NCBI RefSeq assembly: GCF_004565475.1
Contig: NZ_SRHX01000004.1
Coordinates: 124,001-188,000 of the forward strand
Origin: Lonepinella koalarum
GTDB lineage: Bacteria; Pseudomonadota; Gammaproteobacteria; Enterobacterales; Pasteurellaceae
Direction: 5' to 3'
DNA: 64,000 bases
Positions within the stretch are counted from its first letter, which is position 1, and every line of letters begins with the position of its first letter. Below the pieces are notes generated by a model that did no database searches, was not told where the DNA came from, and worked only from the letters and a program-made list of their open reading frames with translations. The translations under genes and the position numbers were made by a program. Shown here in pieces: positions 8,782 through 18,558 of the stretch.

Positions 8782-10032
8782 CTAACGCTTACCAGACTTA
8801 TTTTGGGGCTTACTACGATTATTCAGCGGACTATTCCGTTTCACTCGTACTGGTCTTGGTAAATCTTGAATTAACGAACTCGAATCATATTGACTGACTG
8901 GAATACTATGCCCGATATATTCTTCAATGGCGGGTAAATTCATGGCATATTGCTCACACGCAAAACTAATGGAAATCCCACTTTCTCCTGCTCGCCCAGT
9001 ACGTCCAATACGATGCACATAGTCTTCGCAATCATCTGGTAAATCATAGTTAAATACATGGCTGACATCCGCAATATGTAAACCACGGGCTGCCACATCT
9101 GTTGCCACTAAAATATCCAGCTCTCCATCAGTAAATTGTTTTAACAAACTTAAACGCTTTTTCTGAGCCACATCACCCGTCAATAATCCTACACGATGAC
9201 CATCCGCACTCAAATACCCCCAAATATCCTCACATTTGTGTTTGGTATTGGCGAAAATAATGCAACGTTCTGGCCATTCTTCTTCTAATAAGGTTAATAA
9301 TAATGCCATTTTATCCTGATTAGACGGATAAAATAATTCTTCCTTAATACGATGACCTGTTTTTTGTAATGGCTCAATTTCCACGTATTCTGGATCATTC
9401 ATATCTTCAAAGGCTAACTCACGCACTTTATAAGATAAGGTCGCAGAAAACAACATGGTTAAGCGTTGCGATGAACTTGGACACTTACGCAACAAATAAC
9501 GAATATCTTTAATAAAACCCAGATCGAACATACGATCCGCTTCATCTAACACCACCACTTGAATGGCATTTAAGCTAATAATGCCTTGTTTAACATAATC
9601 AATCACTCGCCCAGTCGTACCAATTAAAATATCCACGCCCTGTTCAATGGCTTTTAATTGCTTATCATAACCATCGCCACCATAGGCAAGTGCGGTCTTT
9701 AATCCTGTCGTTTTTTGCAACAATTCTGCGTCATGGGCAATCTGTACGGCTAATTCACGTGTTGGCGCAAGAATTAACGCTCTAGGTTGATTCGGGTTAG
9801 ACGTCGTTGGTTTTTCTAATAAATGGTGAAACGTGGCAGTTAAAAATGCCATGGTTTTGCCTGTCCCCGTTTGGGCTTGCCCTGCCACATCTTTACCTTG
9901 CAAGGTAATTGGCAAAGATAACGCCTGAATCGGTGTGCAATATTCAAATCCTTTGCTTTGCAGTGCTTGCAATACTTGTGGGTTTAGCGGAAGATCAGCA
10001 AAACGTTGCCGAGATAGATGGTTTGTGGTCAT
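8782..10032 (-). CDS. rhlB: ATP-dependent RNA helicase RhlB
   Basis: A 416-residue DEAD-box helicase; RhlB is the helicase partner of RNase E in the RNA degradosome. Visible motifs are the Q motif region (FEYCTPIQ), motif I AQTGTGKT (about 53-60), motif II DEAD ([11 protein letters not shown]), motif III SAT and motif [12 protein letters not shown]. The frame extends 20 codons upstream, but the start at 10032 matches the N-terminus of other RhlB proteins ([11 protein letters not shown]). The basic tail ([17 protein letters not shown]) is typical. It is divergent from rho, as in enteric bacteria. Confidence 0.93.
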   Translation of the reverse strand: MTTNHLSRQRFADLPLNPQVLQALQSKGFEYCTPIQALSLPITLQGKDVAGQAQTGTGKTMAFLTATFHHLLEKPTTSNPNQPRALILAPTRELAVQIAHDAELLQKTTGLKTALAYGGDGYDKQLKAIEQGVDILIGTTGRVIDYVKQGIISLNAIQVVVLDEADRMFDLGFIKDIRYLLRKCPSSSQRLTMLFSATLSYKVRELAFEDMNDPEYVEIEPLQKTGHRIKEELFYPSNQDKMALLLTLLEEEWPERCIIFANTKHKCEDIWGYLSADGHRVGLLTGDVAQKKRLSLLKQFTDGELDILVATDVAARGLHIADVSHVFNYDLPDDCEDYVHRIGRTGRAGESGISISFACEQYAMNLPAIEEYIGHSIPVSQYDSSSLIQDLPRPVRVKRNSPLNNRSKPQNKSGKR

Positions 10033-10250
10033 AATCAATATCATTTTAGTAAAAATTATGGTTAGCATAGCACGATATGCAAAAATCCCCAAAAAAGCAC
10101 CGCACTTTCTTGCTATTTTTCTCGTTTTTTCCGACTTTTCTCATTGAATACTAGACAATGCGATAAATTAATGCTACCTTAACAGCACCTAATGGCAACA
10201 ATGTCAACTCTCAACAATTCATTTACTCAAATCTATAAACTATAAAAATT

Positions 10251-11513
10251 ATGCATTTAACAGAACTTAAAAATACGCCGGTATCAACCTTGGTTGAACT
10301 GGGTGAAGGTCAAATGGGCTTAGAAAACCTAGCTCGTTTACGCAAACAAGACATCGTATTCGCTATTCTTAAACAACATGCCAAAAGTGGTGAAGATATT
10401 TTTGGCGGTGGTATTTTAGAAATTTTACCAGATGGCTTTGGTTTCTTACGTTCCGCTGATAGCTCTTACTTAGCCGGTCCTGATGATATTTACGTTTCCC
10501 CGAGTCAAATCCGTCGCTTTAACTTACAAACAGGGGATAAAGTCGAAGGGAAAATTCGCCCGCCAAAAGAAGGTGAACGTTATTTTGCCTTACTTAAAGT
10601 TGACCAAGTGAATGATGACAAGCCTGAAGTTTCCCGTAGTAAAATCCTGTTTGAAAACTTAACTCCATTACATGCCAATTCACGTTTACGGATGGAACGT
10701 GGTAACGGTTCAACCGAAGACCTTACCGCACGAATTTTAGATTTAGCTTCCCCCATCGGTAAAGGACAACGTGGTCTGATTGTCGCCCCACCCAAAGCGG
10801 GTAAAACGGTACTTCTACAAAATATCGCGCAAAGCATCACCCATAATTACCCAGAATGTGAATTGATCGTATTACTGATTGACGAACGCCCAGAAGAAGT
10901 GACCGAAATGCAACGTACCGTACGTGGTGAAGTGATTGCATCAACCTTTGACGAACCGGCAGCACGTCATGTTCAAGTGGCTGAAATGGTGATTGAAAAA
11001 GCCAAACGCTCGGTAGAACACAAAAAAGATGTCGTCATTTTATTAGACAGTATCACGCGTTTAGCTCGTGCTTATAATACCGTTACGCCAGCCTCAGGTA
11101 AAATCTTATCTGGTGGTGTAGATGCCAATGCTTTACACCGTCCAAAACGTTTCTTTGGTGCCGCTCGTAACGTAGAAGAAGGGGGCAGCTTAACCATTAT
11201 TGCCACTGCATTAGTGGATACGGGTTCAAAAATGGACGAAGTGATCTTCGAAGAATTTAAAGGAACGGGTAATATGGAACTACATCTTTCGCGTAAAATT
11301 GCCGAAAGACGTGTGTTCCCCGCTATTGATTTTAACCGTTCTGGTACACGTAAAGAAGATCTCTTAACTACCCCAGATGAACTGCAAAAAATGTGGATCT
11401 TACGTAAAATTCTGAATCCTATGGGTGAAGTCGATGCCATGGAATTCTTGATTGATAAGCTAATGGTCGCCAAAACGAACGAAGAATTTTTTGAGATTAT
11501 GAAACGTTCTTAA
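10251..11513 (+). CDS. rho: transcription termination factor Rho
   Basis: A 420-residue hexameric RNA-dependent ATPase that ends untranslated transcripts. The N-terminal helix bundle and cold-shock-like primary RNA site ([21 protein letters not shown]) precede the ATPase core with Walker A APPKAGKT, Walker [14 protein letters not shown], the Q-loop/R-loop region and the conserved end of the family. Residues match E. coli Rho almost throughout, with one extra residue near position 21. It is divergent from rhlB across a 218-bp gap. A pair of hairpins follows. Confidence 0.98.
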   Translation: MHLTELKNTPVSTLVELGEGQMGLENLARLRKQDIVFAILKQHAKSGEDIFGGGILEILPDGFGFLRSADSSYLAGPDDIYVSPSQIRRFNLQTGDKVEGKIRPPKEGERYFALLKVDQVNDDKPEVSRSKILFENLTPLHANSRLRMERGNGSTEDLTARILDLASPIGKGQRGLIVAPPKAGKTVLLQNIAQSITHNYPECELIVLLIDERPEEVTEMQRTVRGEVIASTFDEPAARHVQVAEMVIEKAKRSVEHKKDVVILLDSITRLARAYNTVTPASGKILSGGVDANALHRPKRFFGAARNVEEGGSLTIIATALVDTGSKMDEVIFEEFKGTGNMELHLSRKIAERRVFPAIDFNRSGTRKEDLLTTPDELQKMWILRKILNPMGEVDAMEFLIDKLMVAKTNEEFFEIMKRS

Positions 11514-11522
11514 AATATTCGC

Positions 11523-11558
11523 AACCACCCTGTCAATTTTTTAATTGACAGGGTGGTT
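11523..11558 (+). terminator. strong hairpin after rho
   Basis: A perfect 16-bp stem (11523-11538 with 11543-11558) closed by TTTT. There is no long T run after it, so it may act mainly as a 3' end stabiliser or Rho-assisted site. Confidence 0.6.
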
Positions 11559-11580
11559 AAAAGTGTATGGACTTAACATA

Positions 11581-11611
11581 ATACAAAGGACGCCTAGAGC
11601 GTCCTTTGTAT
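11581..11611. terminator. second hairpin between convergent rho and bamD
   Basis: A perfect 13-bp stem (11581-11593 with 11599-11611), loop CTAGA. Placed 12 bp after the bamD stop on the minus strand, it is the likely shared end for the two convergent genes. Confidence 0.6.
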
Positions 11612-11623
11612 TGATCAATTAAA

Positions 11624-12436
11624 TCATTCAGCCTTGCTATCCCAAAACTTTAACCAAGATGGAAAACTTAAAAATGGTTCATCTGGCTTCTTCGCTTGTT
11701 GGATTTGCTTGCCTTCGTTGGCTTTCACTAAGGTTGCGGCTTGTTGTTCAAGTTGAGTTAAACCTAACTCATGATAAGCCTGTTGCATTAATGGTAAAGC
11801 TTCTAATGTTGATTGCGTATCTGGATAGGTTTTCAACATACCGGTGACGCGGTTTGCTACCGCAACCCATGCTTTACGCTCAGCATAGAATTTGGCAATT
11901 TCTAATTCGTGACGAGCTAAATGATCTTTAATATATGCCATACGTGCCAATGCATCTGGCGTATAAGGGCTATTCGGGAAATGTGTTACCAAAGTTTGGA
12001 AATTACTAAATGCCGTTTTCATTGAGGTGCTTTCTCGTGTAGCACGATCGATACCAAAGAAATCCTGCATAAAGTTATCACCCATGGACGTATTCGTTAA
12101 CCCTACCATATATAACACGTAATCTGCATGTTGGCTATTCGGGAATGTATGTAAAAAACTATCCGCCGTGGTGATGGCTTTAGTGTAATCTTGGGTTTTA
12201 TAAGAAGCGTAAATAATATTTAATTTTGCTTGTTCACTATATATGCTTCCGGGGAAACGTGTATCTAAAGCATCAAAATAGCGTAATGCGTCAGAATAAC
12301 TGCCATCTTGAATATAAGTTTGAGCGGTACTAAATAGCTCTTGTTCAGAAGCTTGTTCCACTGCTTTATTGCTAGAACAAGCGGAAATGGCAAAAGCAGT
12401 TAATGCGATCAATGTGAGCGATTTTAATTTACGCAT
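11624..12436 (-). CDS. bamD: outer-membrane protein assembly factor BamD
   Basis: A 270-residue lipoprotein of the BAM complex, the essential partner of BamA in folding beta-barrel proteins. The signal peptide ends with lipobox ISAC (Cys 20). Five TPR-like repeats follow, with family motifs LFSTAQTYIQDGSYSDALRYF, FPNSQHADYVLYMVGL, FPNSPYTPDALARM and the conserved D-H-L-A-R-H-E-L-E-I-A helix. Slightly longer than E. coli BamD (245). It is divergent from rluD over 100 bp, as in E. coli. Confidence 0.95.
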   Translation of the reverse strand: MRKLKSLTLIALTAFAISACSSNKAVEQASEQELFSTAQTYIQDGSYSDALRYFDALDTRFPGSIYSEQAKLNIIYASYKTQDYTKAITTADSFLHTFPNSQHADYVLYMVGLTNTSMGDNFMQDFFGIDRATRESTSMKTAFSNFQTLVTHFPNSPYTPDALARMAYIKDHLARHELEIAKFYAERKAWVAVANRVTGMLKTYPDTQSTLEALPLMQQAYHELGLTQLEQQAATLVKANEGKQIQQAKKPDEPFLSFPSWLKFWDSKAE

Positions 12437-12536
12437 AGCCTAATAATCCTTTTCTATGTAAAAATGTTATCTTAAGGTACAATATCCGTCATATTCTATC
12501 TGACATTACCCAATAATTCACGGAATTTTATTTTTT

Positions 12537-13523
12537 ATGGCACAAAATACCAAACAAATGACGCTATCGGCAGTGGTTCAGCCGCAGCAAATGGGACAAC
12601 GATTAGACCAAACCTTGGCAGAATTGTTCCCTGATTATTCACGTTCACGCTTAAAAATATGGATTGAAAATAATAACGTGCACGTTAATGGCAAGGTCTT
12701 AAACGTGCCAAGAAGCAAAATGTTAGGTGGTGAGCAAATTGACATTAGCGTTGAAGTAGAAGATGAAACGCATTATACACCCGAGAATTTACCGCTCAAT
12801 ATTGTTTATGAAGATGATGATATTTTAGTGATTAACAAACCTAAAGATGTTGTGGTTCACCCTGGAGCAGGCAATCCCAGTGGTACAGTACTTAATGCAT
12901 TACTCTATCATTATCCACAAATCGCCGAAGTACCAAGGGCTGGTATTGTACACCGTTTAGATAAGGATACCACGGGTTTAATGGTGGTTGCCAAAACGAT
13001 TCCCGCTCAAACGCAGTTAGTCCGTGATTTGCAAAAACGTAAAATCACGCGTGAATATGAAGCGGTAGCATTTGGCGTGATGACTAAAGGGGGCAAAGTC
13101 GATCAGCCGATGGCTCGTCATCCGACTAAACGTACGCTTATGGCAGTACATCCCATGGGTAAACCAGCGATAACCCATTATCGGATTATGGAGCATTTTC
13201 GTAACTATACTCGCTTACGCTTACGCTTAGAAACCGGTCGAACCCATCAAATTAGGGTACATATGGCACATATTGCTCACCCATTATTAGGTGACCAAAC
13301 CTATGGTGGGCGACCACGTCCACCGAAAAATGCGACAGAAGCTTTTAGTGCGGTATTACGTGATTTCCAACGTCAAGCCTTGCATGCGGTAATGTTACGT
13401 TTAGAACATCCCATTACTCGGCAAATCATGCAATGGCATGCACCATTACCCGATGATTTTGTGGCATTAATTAATGCACTAAAACAAGATTATCAATTGC
13501 ATAAAGATGAATTAGATTATTAA
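12537..13523 (+). CDS. rluD: 23S rRNA pseudouridine synthase RluD
   Basis: A 328-residue enzyme that isomerises uridines in helix 69 of 23S rRNA (1911, 1915, 1917 in E. coli). An N-terminal S4 RNA-binding domain (GQRLDQTLAELFPDYSRSR) is followed by the RluA-type catalytic domain. The catalytic Asp lies in GIVHRLDKDTTGL, and the GRTHQIRVHMAHI motif is present. It starts an operon with pgeF, 13 bp downstream. Confidence 0.95.
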   Translation: MAQNTKQMTLSAVVQPQQMGQRLDQTLAELFPDYSRSRLKIWIENNNVHVNGKVLNVPRSKMLGGEQIDISVEVEDETHYTPENLPLNIVYEDDDILVINKPKDVVVHPGAGNPSGTVLNALLYHYPQIAEVPRAGIVHRLDKDTTGLMVVAKTIPAQTQLVRDLQKRKITREYEAVAFGVMTKGGKVDQPMARHPTKRTLMAVHPMGKPAITHYRIMEHFRNYTRLRLRLETGRTHQIRVHMAHIAHPLLGDQTYGGRPRPPKNATEAFSAVLRDFQRQALHAVMLRLEHPITRQIMQWHAPLPDDFVALINALKQDYQLHKDELDY

Positions 13524-13536
13524 GGCAATAACAAAT

Positions 13537-14295
13537 ATGAGTGAAAAAAACGCGAAAAAAATCACCGCACTTTCGCCTCCTTGGCAAACGTCAAGTAATG
13601 TACGAGCTTTTAGTACCACGCGGCAAGGTGGTTTTAGTGTGGCACCTTATACGAGTTTTAACTTAGGTCATCATGTGGGAGATGATCAAACTGCGGTACA
13701 AAATAACCGAATTTTATTAACTGAACAGTTAGGTTTACCACAATTTCCGTTATTTTTAAATCAAGTGCATAGCACAAAAATTATTCGCTTACCTTACCAT
13801 GGCACAGATATACAAGCAGATGCTGTCTATACCGATCAGAAAAATCAAGTATGCTTAGTGATGACAGCCGATTGTTTACCCGTACTATTCACCAATACAC
13901 AAGGTAATGAAGTCGCAGCAGTTCATGCTGGTTGGCGTGGATTATGTGACGGTATTTTGGAACAAACGGTCCAATGTTTTAAATCCTCTCCGCAAACTCT
14001 CAAAGTATGGTTAGGTCCAGCTATCGGTCCAACTGCCTTTCAAGTAGGGCAAGACGTTGTTGATCAATTTGTTTTACAGGATCCGCGGGCAATCGCTGCC
14101 TTTACACCTGATTCGACGACTCAAGGCAAATATTTTGCAAATCTTTACTTGCTAGCCACCCAACGTTTACATAAACTGGGTATTACACAAATTATCGGCG
14201 GTGAGCATTGTACCTACCTCGAACAAGACGATTTTTTTTCTTATCGTCGAGATGGTATAACAGGGCGAATGGCAAGTTTGATTTGGTTTGAGTAA
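13537..14295 (+). CDS. pgeF: YfiH/PgeF multicopper-oxidase-like (LACC1 family) protein
   Basis: A 252-residue protein of the YfiH family. The metal-binding triad is visible as NQVHS (His), TADCLPV (Cys) and VHAGWRG (His). Family members have purine nucleoside phosphorylase/adenosine deaminase activity, and E. coli PgeF has been linked to editing of wrongly built peptidoglycan precursors. The rluD-pgeF order is conserved in enteric bacteria. An uptake-signal core lies near the start of the gene. Confidence 0.9.
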   Translation: MSEKNAKKITALSPPWQTSSNVRAFSTTRQGGFSVAPYTSFNLGHHVGDDQTAVQNNRILLTEQLGLPQFPLFLNQVHSTKIIRLPYHGTDIQADAVYTDQKNQVCLVMTADCLPVLFTNTQGNEVAAVHAGWRGLCDGILEQTVQCFKSSPQTLKVWLGPAIGPTAFQVGQDVVDQFVLQDPRAIAAFTPDSTTQGKYFANLYLLATQRLHKLGITQIIGGEHCTYLEQDDFFSYRRDGITGRMASLIWFE

Positions 14296-14401
14296 AAAAT
14301 CGTAAAATGTAGTTGAATTTTTGCGAAAAATTACCATCTAATCAAAAAATCACCGCACTTTTTAGGCTTTATTATTCTTCGTTAAAGGATTAAATATCAC
14401 A

Positions 14402-15289
14402 ATGAATTTTATAGGTAAATTTTTAGGCTTTTTCATCGGTTATAAACTTGCTGGTCTCTTTGGTGGCATTGCTGGCGCAATTATCGGTCACTGGGCGGAT
14501 AAAAAATTATATGAACTAGGTTCAGTGAGTTCATCATTTTTTGGCAAAAAACTCACTCGACAAGCCTTATTTATGCAAACAACCTTTGCGGTGATGGGAC
14601 ATTTAACCAAATCCAAAGGGCAAGTGACGCAAGAAGATATTCAACTTGCTACCAATTTAATGGGGCAATTACAACTTGATGAAGCCAATCGTAAGCTCGC
14701 TCAACAAGCCTTTAATCGTGGTAAAGAAGCCGACTTTCCGTTACGTCAAGTGATCCGTGAATTTCGTCTCGGTTGCGGACAACGTGCCGATCTATTACGG
14801 ATGTTCCTGAGTGTACAAGTGCAAACAGCATTTGCAGATGATGAATTACACCAAAATGAAAAAGAAGTCTTACGCATTGTCGCTGAAGAATTAGGCTTAT
14901 CATCTTTACAATTTGAACAAATGATTATGATGGAAATGGCGCGCCGTCAATTTTCTAGCGGTGGTTTCTATCAACAAGCCTATCAGCAATATCAACAGCA
15001 ACAACGTTATCAAGGTGGTTATCAACAACAAAACAGCGGTTATCAGCGTGGCAATTACGGTTATCAATCCGGTCCAACCGTTGATGATGCTTATAAAGTG
15101 TTAGGCGTGTCTGCTACAGATGACCAACAAACTGTTAAACGTGCTTATCGCCGTTTAATGAATGAAAATCACCCAGATAAATTAGTTTCTAAAGGTTTGC
15201 CAAAAGAAATGCTTGAAATGGCAAAAGAAAAAGCCCAGCAAATTCAAGCAGCTTATGATTTAATTTGTAAATCAAAAGGCTGGAAATAA
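14402..15289 (+). CDS. djlA: co-chaperone DjlA
   Basis: A 295-residue membrane-anchored DnaJ-like protein that stimulates DnaK at the inner membrane. One N-terminal transmembrane helix carries glycine-rich packing motifs (GLFGGIAGAIIGHW). A TerB-like helical domain (about 55-180) follows, then a Gln/Tyr-rich linker (YQQYQQQQRYQGG, about 193-225) and a C-terminal J domain with the HPD tripeptide (NENHPDKL). The linker is more Gln-rich than in E. coli. It ends 9 bp before dusC, so the two are probably co-transcribed. Confidence 0.95.
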   Translation: MNFIGKFLGFFIGYKLAGLFGGIAGAIIGHWADKKLYELGSVSSSFFGKKLTRQALFMQTTFAVMGHLTKSKGQVTQEDIQLATNLMGQLQLDEANRKLAQQAFNRGKEADFPLRQVIREFRLGCGQRADLLRMFLSVQVQTAFADDELHQNEKEVLRIVAEELGLSSLQFEQMIMMEMARRQFSSGGFYQQAYQQYQQQQRYQGGYQQQNSGYQRGNYGYQSGPTVDDAYKVLGVSATDDQQTVKRAYRRLMNENHPDKLVSKGLPKEMLEMAKEKAQQIQAAYDLICKSKGWK

Positions 15290-15298
15290 GGCTTACAC

Positions 15299-16255
15299 TT
15301 GCGAGTTATTTTAGCCCCTATGCAAGGTGTACTGGATCCCTTAGTACGCCAATTGCTCACTGAAGTTAACGACTACGATCTCTGTATTTCCGAATTTGTG
15401 CGCGTGGTCGATCAACTTCTCCCCAACAAAGTATTTTATCGTCTGGCACCAGAGTTACATAATAACGGTCTAACCCCATCTGGTACCCCAATTCGAGTAC
15501 AATTACTCGGGCAACATCCCCAATGGTTAGCAGAAAATGCGTACCGTGCCATTGAATTAGGTTCCCATGGGATTGATTTAAATTGTGGTTGCCCTTCCAA
15601 AACCGTCAATGGCAGCCATGGCGGTGCTAGTTTATTAAAAAATCCAACATTAATTTATCAAGCCACACAAGCATTACGCCAAGCGGTACCCGCTCATTTG
15701 CCTGTGAGCGTCAAAGTGCGGTTAGGTTGGGACGATATTTCACAAGCCTTTGACATTGCAGATGCGGTACAGCAAGGTGGTGCCACAGAAATCACCATTC
15801 ACGGTCGAACTAAAGCCGACGGCTATCGAGCAGATCGCATTAACTGGCAAAAAATCGGGGAAATTCGTGAAACACTGAACATTCCTGTGATCGCAAATGG
15901 GGAAATCTGGCATTACCAAGACGGACAAAACTGTTTACACATAACTGGTTGCCAAGGACTAATGCTCGGTCGTGGTGCGTTGCATATTCCAAATCTGAGT
16001 TTAGTGTTAAAACAGAATCAAGCAAAATTAGCTTGGTCAACAGTTACGCTTATTCTGCAAAAATATGCTCAGATGGAAAATATCCATGATACTGGTTTTT
16101 ACCACGTTGCTCGGATTAAACAGTGGTTGCAATATTTAAAAAAGGAATATTCTGAAGCCACTGACGTTTTTGAGTTAATCAAAACATGTCAAACTGCAGA
16201 AGAATTACGCGAAAAATTGATTAACTCTCAAACAAATTATCATCGGCTCGTTTAA
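15299..16255 (+). CDS. dusC: tRNA-dihydrouridine(16) synthase DusC
   Basis: A 318-residue FMN enzyme that reduces uridine 16 in the tRNA D-loop. It aligns with E. coli DusC from the first residue ([13 protein letters not shown]), which sets the start at a TTG codon at 15299 preceded by AAGG. The catalytic Cys is in [13 protein letters not shown]. The FMN phosphate region [16 protein letters not shown] and the C-terminal ARIKQWL..L+KEY RNA-binding segment are present. Confidence 0.94.
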   Translation: MRVILAPMQGVLDPLVRQLLTEVNDYDLCISEFVRVVDQLLPNKVFYRLAPELHNNGLTPSGTPIRVQLLGQHPQWLAENAYRAIELGSHGIDLNCGCPSKTVNGSHGGASLLKNPTLIYQATQALRQAVPAHLPVSVKVRLGWDDISQAFDIADAVQQGGATEITIHGRTKADGYRADRINWQKIGEIRETLNIPVIANGEIWHYQDGQNCLHITGCQGLMLGRGALHIPNLSLVLKQNQAKLAWSTVTLILQKYAQMENIHDTGFYHVARIKQWLQYLKKEYSEATDVFELIKTCQTAEELREKLINSQTNYHRLV

Positions 16256-16381
16256 AGAACCATCAAATAATAGCAAAAGACTGAACAAAAGTTTATAATG
16301 ACAGCCTTATTGTGAACACAATATAACGCCTTAGTTATTGTATAATTAAGGTTATTTCTACTTTTAAAAGGATTATTTTTA

Positions 16382-16966
16382 ATGAACAAAGTTACTAAAA
16401 TCAGTGCCATATCATTATTTGCTTTATTCTTAACGGCTTGCGATAAACCAGCAGAAAAGGCACCAGCTCCAGCACAAAATACCCAAACTGCTCAACCACA
16501 AAATGCTCAACCTAATCAAGTGACATTAAATGTGAATGAACAGAATATTGATGATGTGAAAAAATTCTTAAATTGGGATGCTCAACAGATTGAAATCTTA
16601 AATGCCCCACAAGATGAGCTAAGAATAGCGACTGAGAACAAAGATACGGCTAAAATTCAAGCTGCATTACAACAACTTACTGAAAAAGCGAACCAAGTAT
16701 TAGCCGATGCAGATAAACTGGATATTAAAGATCCAACCGTTAATTTATTGAAAGATAAAGCAAAAGAAAATTTAGTATTATCTATTAATTTTGTGAATGA
16801 ATCTTTTGGTTATATGGTTCAAGGTAAACAACCAAGTGAAGAAGATAAACAAAAATTAAATGCCACATATCAAAGAGTAGCGGCTTCTTCTCAAGAATTA
16901 CAACAAATCCGTGAAAAATTGCATCAAATCATTGCGCCCAAACCCGCACAAGAGCAACCGAAATAA
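16382..16966 (+). CDS. putative lipoprotein, function unknown
   Basis: A 194-residue protein with a lipoprotein signal and lipobox LTAC (Cys 20), then a Gln/Ala/Pro-rich linker (about 25-45) and a helical, highly charged domain (NIDDVKKFLNWDAQQIEILN onward) ending in a Pro/Lys tail. I recognise no enzymatic motif. It stands alone with its own intrinsic terminator, and A-rich AAAAGGA precedes the start. Confidence 0.7.
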   Translation: MNKVTKISAISLFALFLTACDKPAEKAPAPAQNTQTAQPQNAQPNQVTLNVNEQNIDDVKKFLNWDAQQIEILNAPQDELRIATENKDTAKIQAALQQLTEKANQVLADADKLDIKDPTVNLLKDKAKENLVLSINFVNESFGYMVQGKQPSEEDKQKLNATYQRVAASSQELQQIREKLHQIIAPKPAQEQPK

Positions 16967-17004
16967 GAACAACCTACTACCAAATAGTGGTAAAGTTGAA
17001 TAGG

Positions 17005-17031
17005 AAAAGTCAGGAATATCCTGACTTTTTT
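17005..17031 (+). terminator. Rho-independent terminator
   Basis: An 11-bp stem (17005-17015 with 17019-17029) with a 3-nt loop, running into a T tract to 17031. It lies 38 bp after the lipoprotein stop and overlaps by 2 bp the end of the convergent hydrolase gene. Confidence 0.85.
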
Positions 17032-17821
17032 ATTGATGTCCAAATAATTCTATTGAATTTTGCCAAACTGTGTACTGAATAAGGTCGGGACTTTCTTTTC
17101 TCAAGGAACATAAATGTTCAAATACTTGCCTGATTCGCTCCGGTCGATTTGGTTGACCTTGCAAGCCATACACTGGCATATCCGGTGAATCGGTTTCTAA
17201 TACCAAACTATCCAGCGGCAATTTTGCAATAGTTTGACGTGTTTTATTGGCTCGCTGATAAGTAATGGTCCCCCCTACGCCTATTTTATAACCCAAATCC
17301 ACAAAGCGTTTGGCTTGTACATAACTCCCTGAAAAGCCATGAATCACTCCGCACTTTTTCAGCTGAATCCGTTTTAAAAAAGGATATAGTTGATCGTGGG
17401 ATTGGCGACTATGCAAATTTACTGGTAAATCATATTGTTTGGCTAATTGCAATTGAGCATCTAAAAAATCACCTTGTTTTTGCCACAACTCATCGGTTAA
17501 TAATGCTGGAATAGCTCGTTCTAATCCAATTTCAGCTACGGCAGTTAAATTTGCTGTACGGTTGATTAAGTGTTGATTTAATTGTGCTAAATCTTGCTGA
17601 GTATGCTGTTGAATATACAACGGATGTAATCCCAATCCATAATAAAGCCGATCGGGATAAAGTGCGGTGATTTTTTCGATAATTGCAAAATTCTGTTGTG
17701 ATACTGCAACCATTAATATTTTCTGTACCCCCATATTCATCGCATTTTGCACCAACTGATCAATAGACTCGCCAGTATCTTGTTGCAAATAATCTAAATG
17801 AGTGTGGGTATCAAAAAACAT
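17030..17821 (-). CDS. yjjV: TatD-family metal-dependent hydrolase, YjjV-like
   Basis: A 263-residue TIM-barrel hydrolase. Metal ligands of the amidohydrolase/TatD fold are visible: H6 and H8 in FDTHTHLD, Glu in VAEIGLE, His in NLHSRQS and VIHGFSG, Asp in LETDSPDM. The segment LGYKIGVGGTITY and the end of the barrel follow E. coli YjjV more closely than TatD or YcfH. TatD proteins act as DNases in vitro; YjjV activity is less clear. The start lies 19 bp from an intergenic repeat that fills the gap to ppiB. Confidence 0.88.
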   Translation of the reverse strand: MFFDTHTHLDYLQQDTGESIDQLVQNAMNMGVQKILMVAVSQQNFAIIEKITALYPDRLYYGLGLHPLYIQQHTQQDLAQLNQHLINRTANLTAVAEIGLERAIPALLTDELWQKQGDFLDAQLQLAKQYDLPVNLHSRQSHDQLYPFLKRIQLKKCGVIHGFSGSYVQAKRFVDLGYKIGVGGTITYQRANKTRQTIAKLPLDSLVLETDSPDMPVYGLQGQPNRPERIRQVFEHLCSLRKESPDLIQYTVWQNSIELFGHQ

Positions 17822-17840
17822 ATTTTATCTATTTTGCCTA

Positions 17841-17947
17841 CCCCGCACTTACGTACGGGGTTATACAAATCATGCCCCTCTGGGGCGATAATCCACATAA
17901 AATGCGGAGCATCGTTACCATGCTTAACCTAGTACGTCAGTGCTAGG
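17841..17947. repeat. intergenic repeat element, copy 1
   Basis: A 107-bp element bounded by two hairpins. The first has stem CCCCG/CGGGG and loop CACTTACGTA (17841-17860). The last has stem CCTAG/CTAGG and loop TACGTCAGTG (17928-17947), the loop being close to the reverse complement of the first. Between them lies GAGCATCGTTACCATGC. A second copy occurs at 48701-48822 with different stems but the same loops. The ppiB stop codon is inside the last hairpin, so the element also forms the 3' end of that transcript. Confidence 0.75.
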
Positions 17948-18455
17948 CGGAAACTGTCACCGACGTAATCACCACATCTTCTTTCGGTACATCTTGGTGA
18001 AAACCTGCGTTACCAGTTTTAACCCCTTTGATTTTATCAACCACATCCATGCCATCCACTACTTCGCCAAATACCGCATAGCCCCATTCTTGTACCACTT
18101 CTTTACCAAACATTTCTTTTGAACGATAATCCAAAAAAGTATTATCCGCCACGTTAATAAAAAATTGTGCAGTGGCAGAATGCGGATCACTAGTGCGAGC
18201 CATGGCTAATGTGCCACGTTTATTGCTTAAACGGTTGTTGGCTTCATTTTTAATCGGTGCATTAGTAGCTTTTTCACGTAAACCGCTTTCCATGCCACCA
18301 CCTTGAATCATAAATCCGTCAATAACACGGTGGAAAATTGTGTTATCATAGAACCCGGATTGACAGTAATCTTCAAAGTTTTTGGCAGTCAATGGTGCTT
18401 TTTCAAAATTTAATTCAATTTTGATGTCGCCAAAATTAGTATGTAATGTAATCAT
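17943..18455 (-). CDS. ppiB: peptidyl-prolyl cis-trans isomerase B (cyclophilin)
   Basis: A 170-residue cytoplasmic cyclophilin without signal peptide. Active-site segments [29 protein letters not shown] and [14 protein letters not shown] are intact, and length fits PpiB (164 in E. coli). It speeds proline isomerisation during folding. The gene is divergent from cysS, as in enteric bacteria. AAGGAAAAC precedes the ATG. The stop codon lies within the outer hairpin of the downstream repeat element. Confidence 0.95.
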   Translation of the reverse strand: MITLHTNFGDIKIELNFEKAPLTAKNFEDYCQSGFYDNTIFHRVIDGFMIQGGGMESGLREKATNAPIKNEANNRLSNKRGTLAMARTSDPHSATAQFFINVADNTFLDYRSKEMFGKEVVQEWGYAVFGEVVDGMDVVDKIKGVKTGNAGFHQDVPKEDVVITSVTVSA

Positions 18456-18558
18456 GGTGTTTTCCTTATAAAAATAACTAAGATTTTAGCTTGGCATTAT
18501 TCCACAAAAGCCGGTTTAATGCTATGTTTAACCTAAAATATCAGCACTGGAATTTAAT

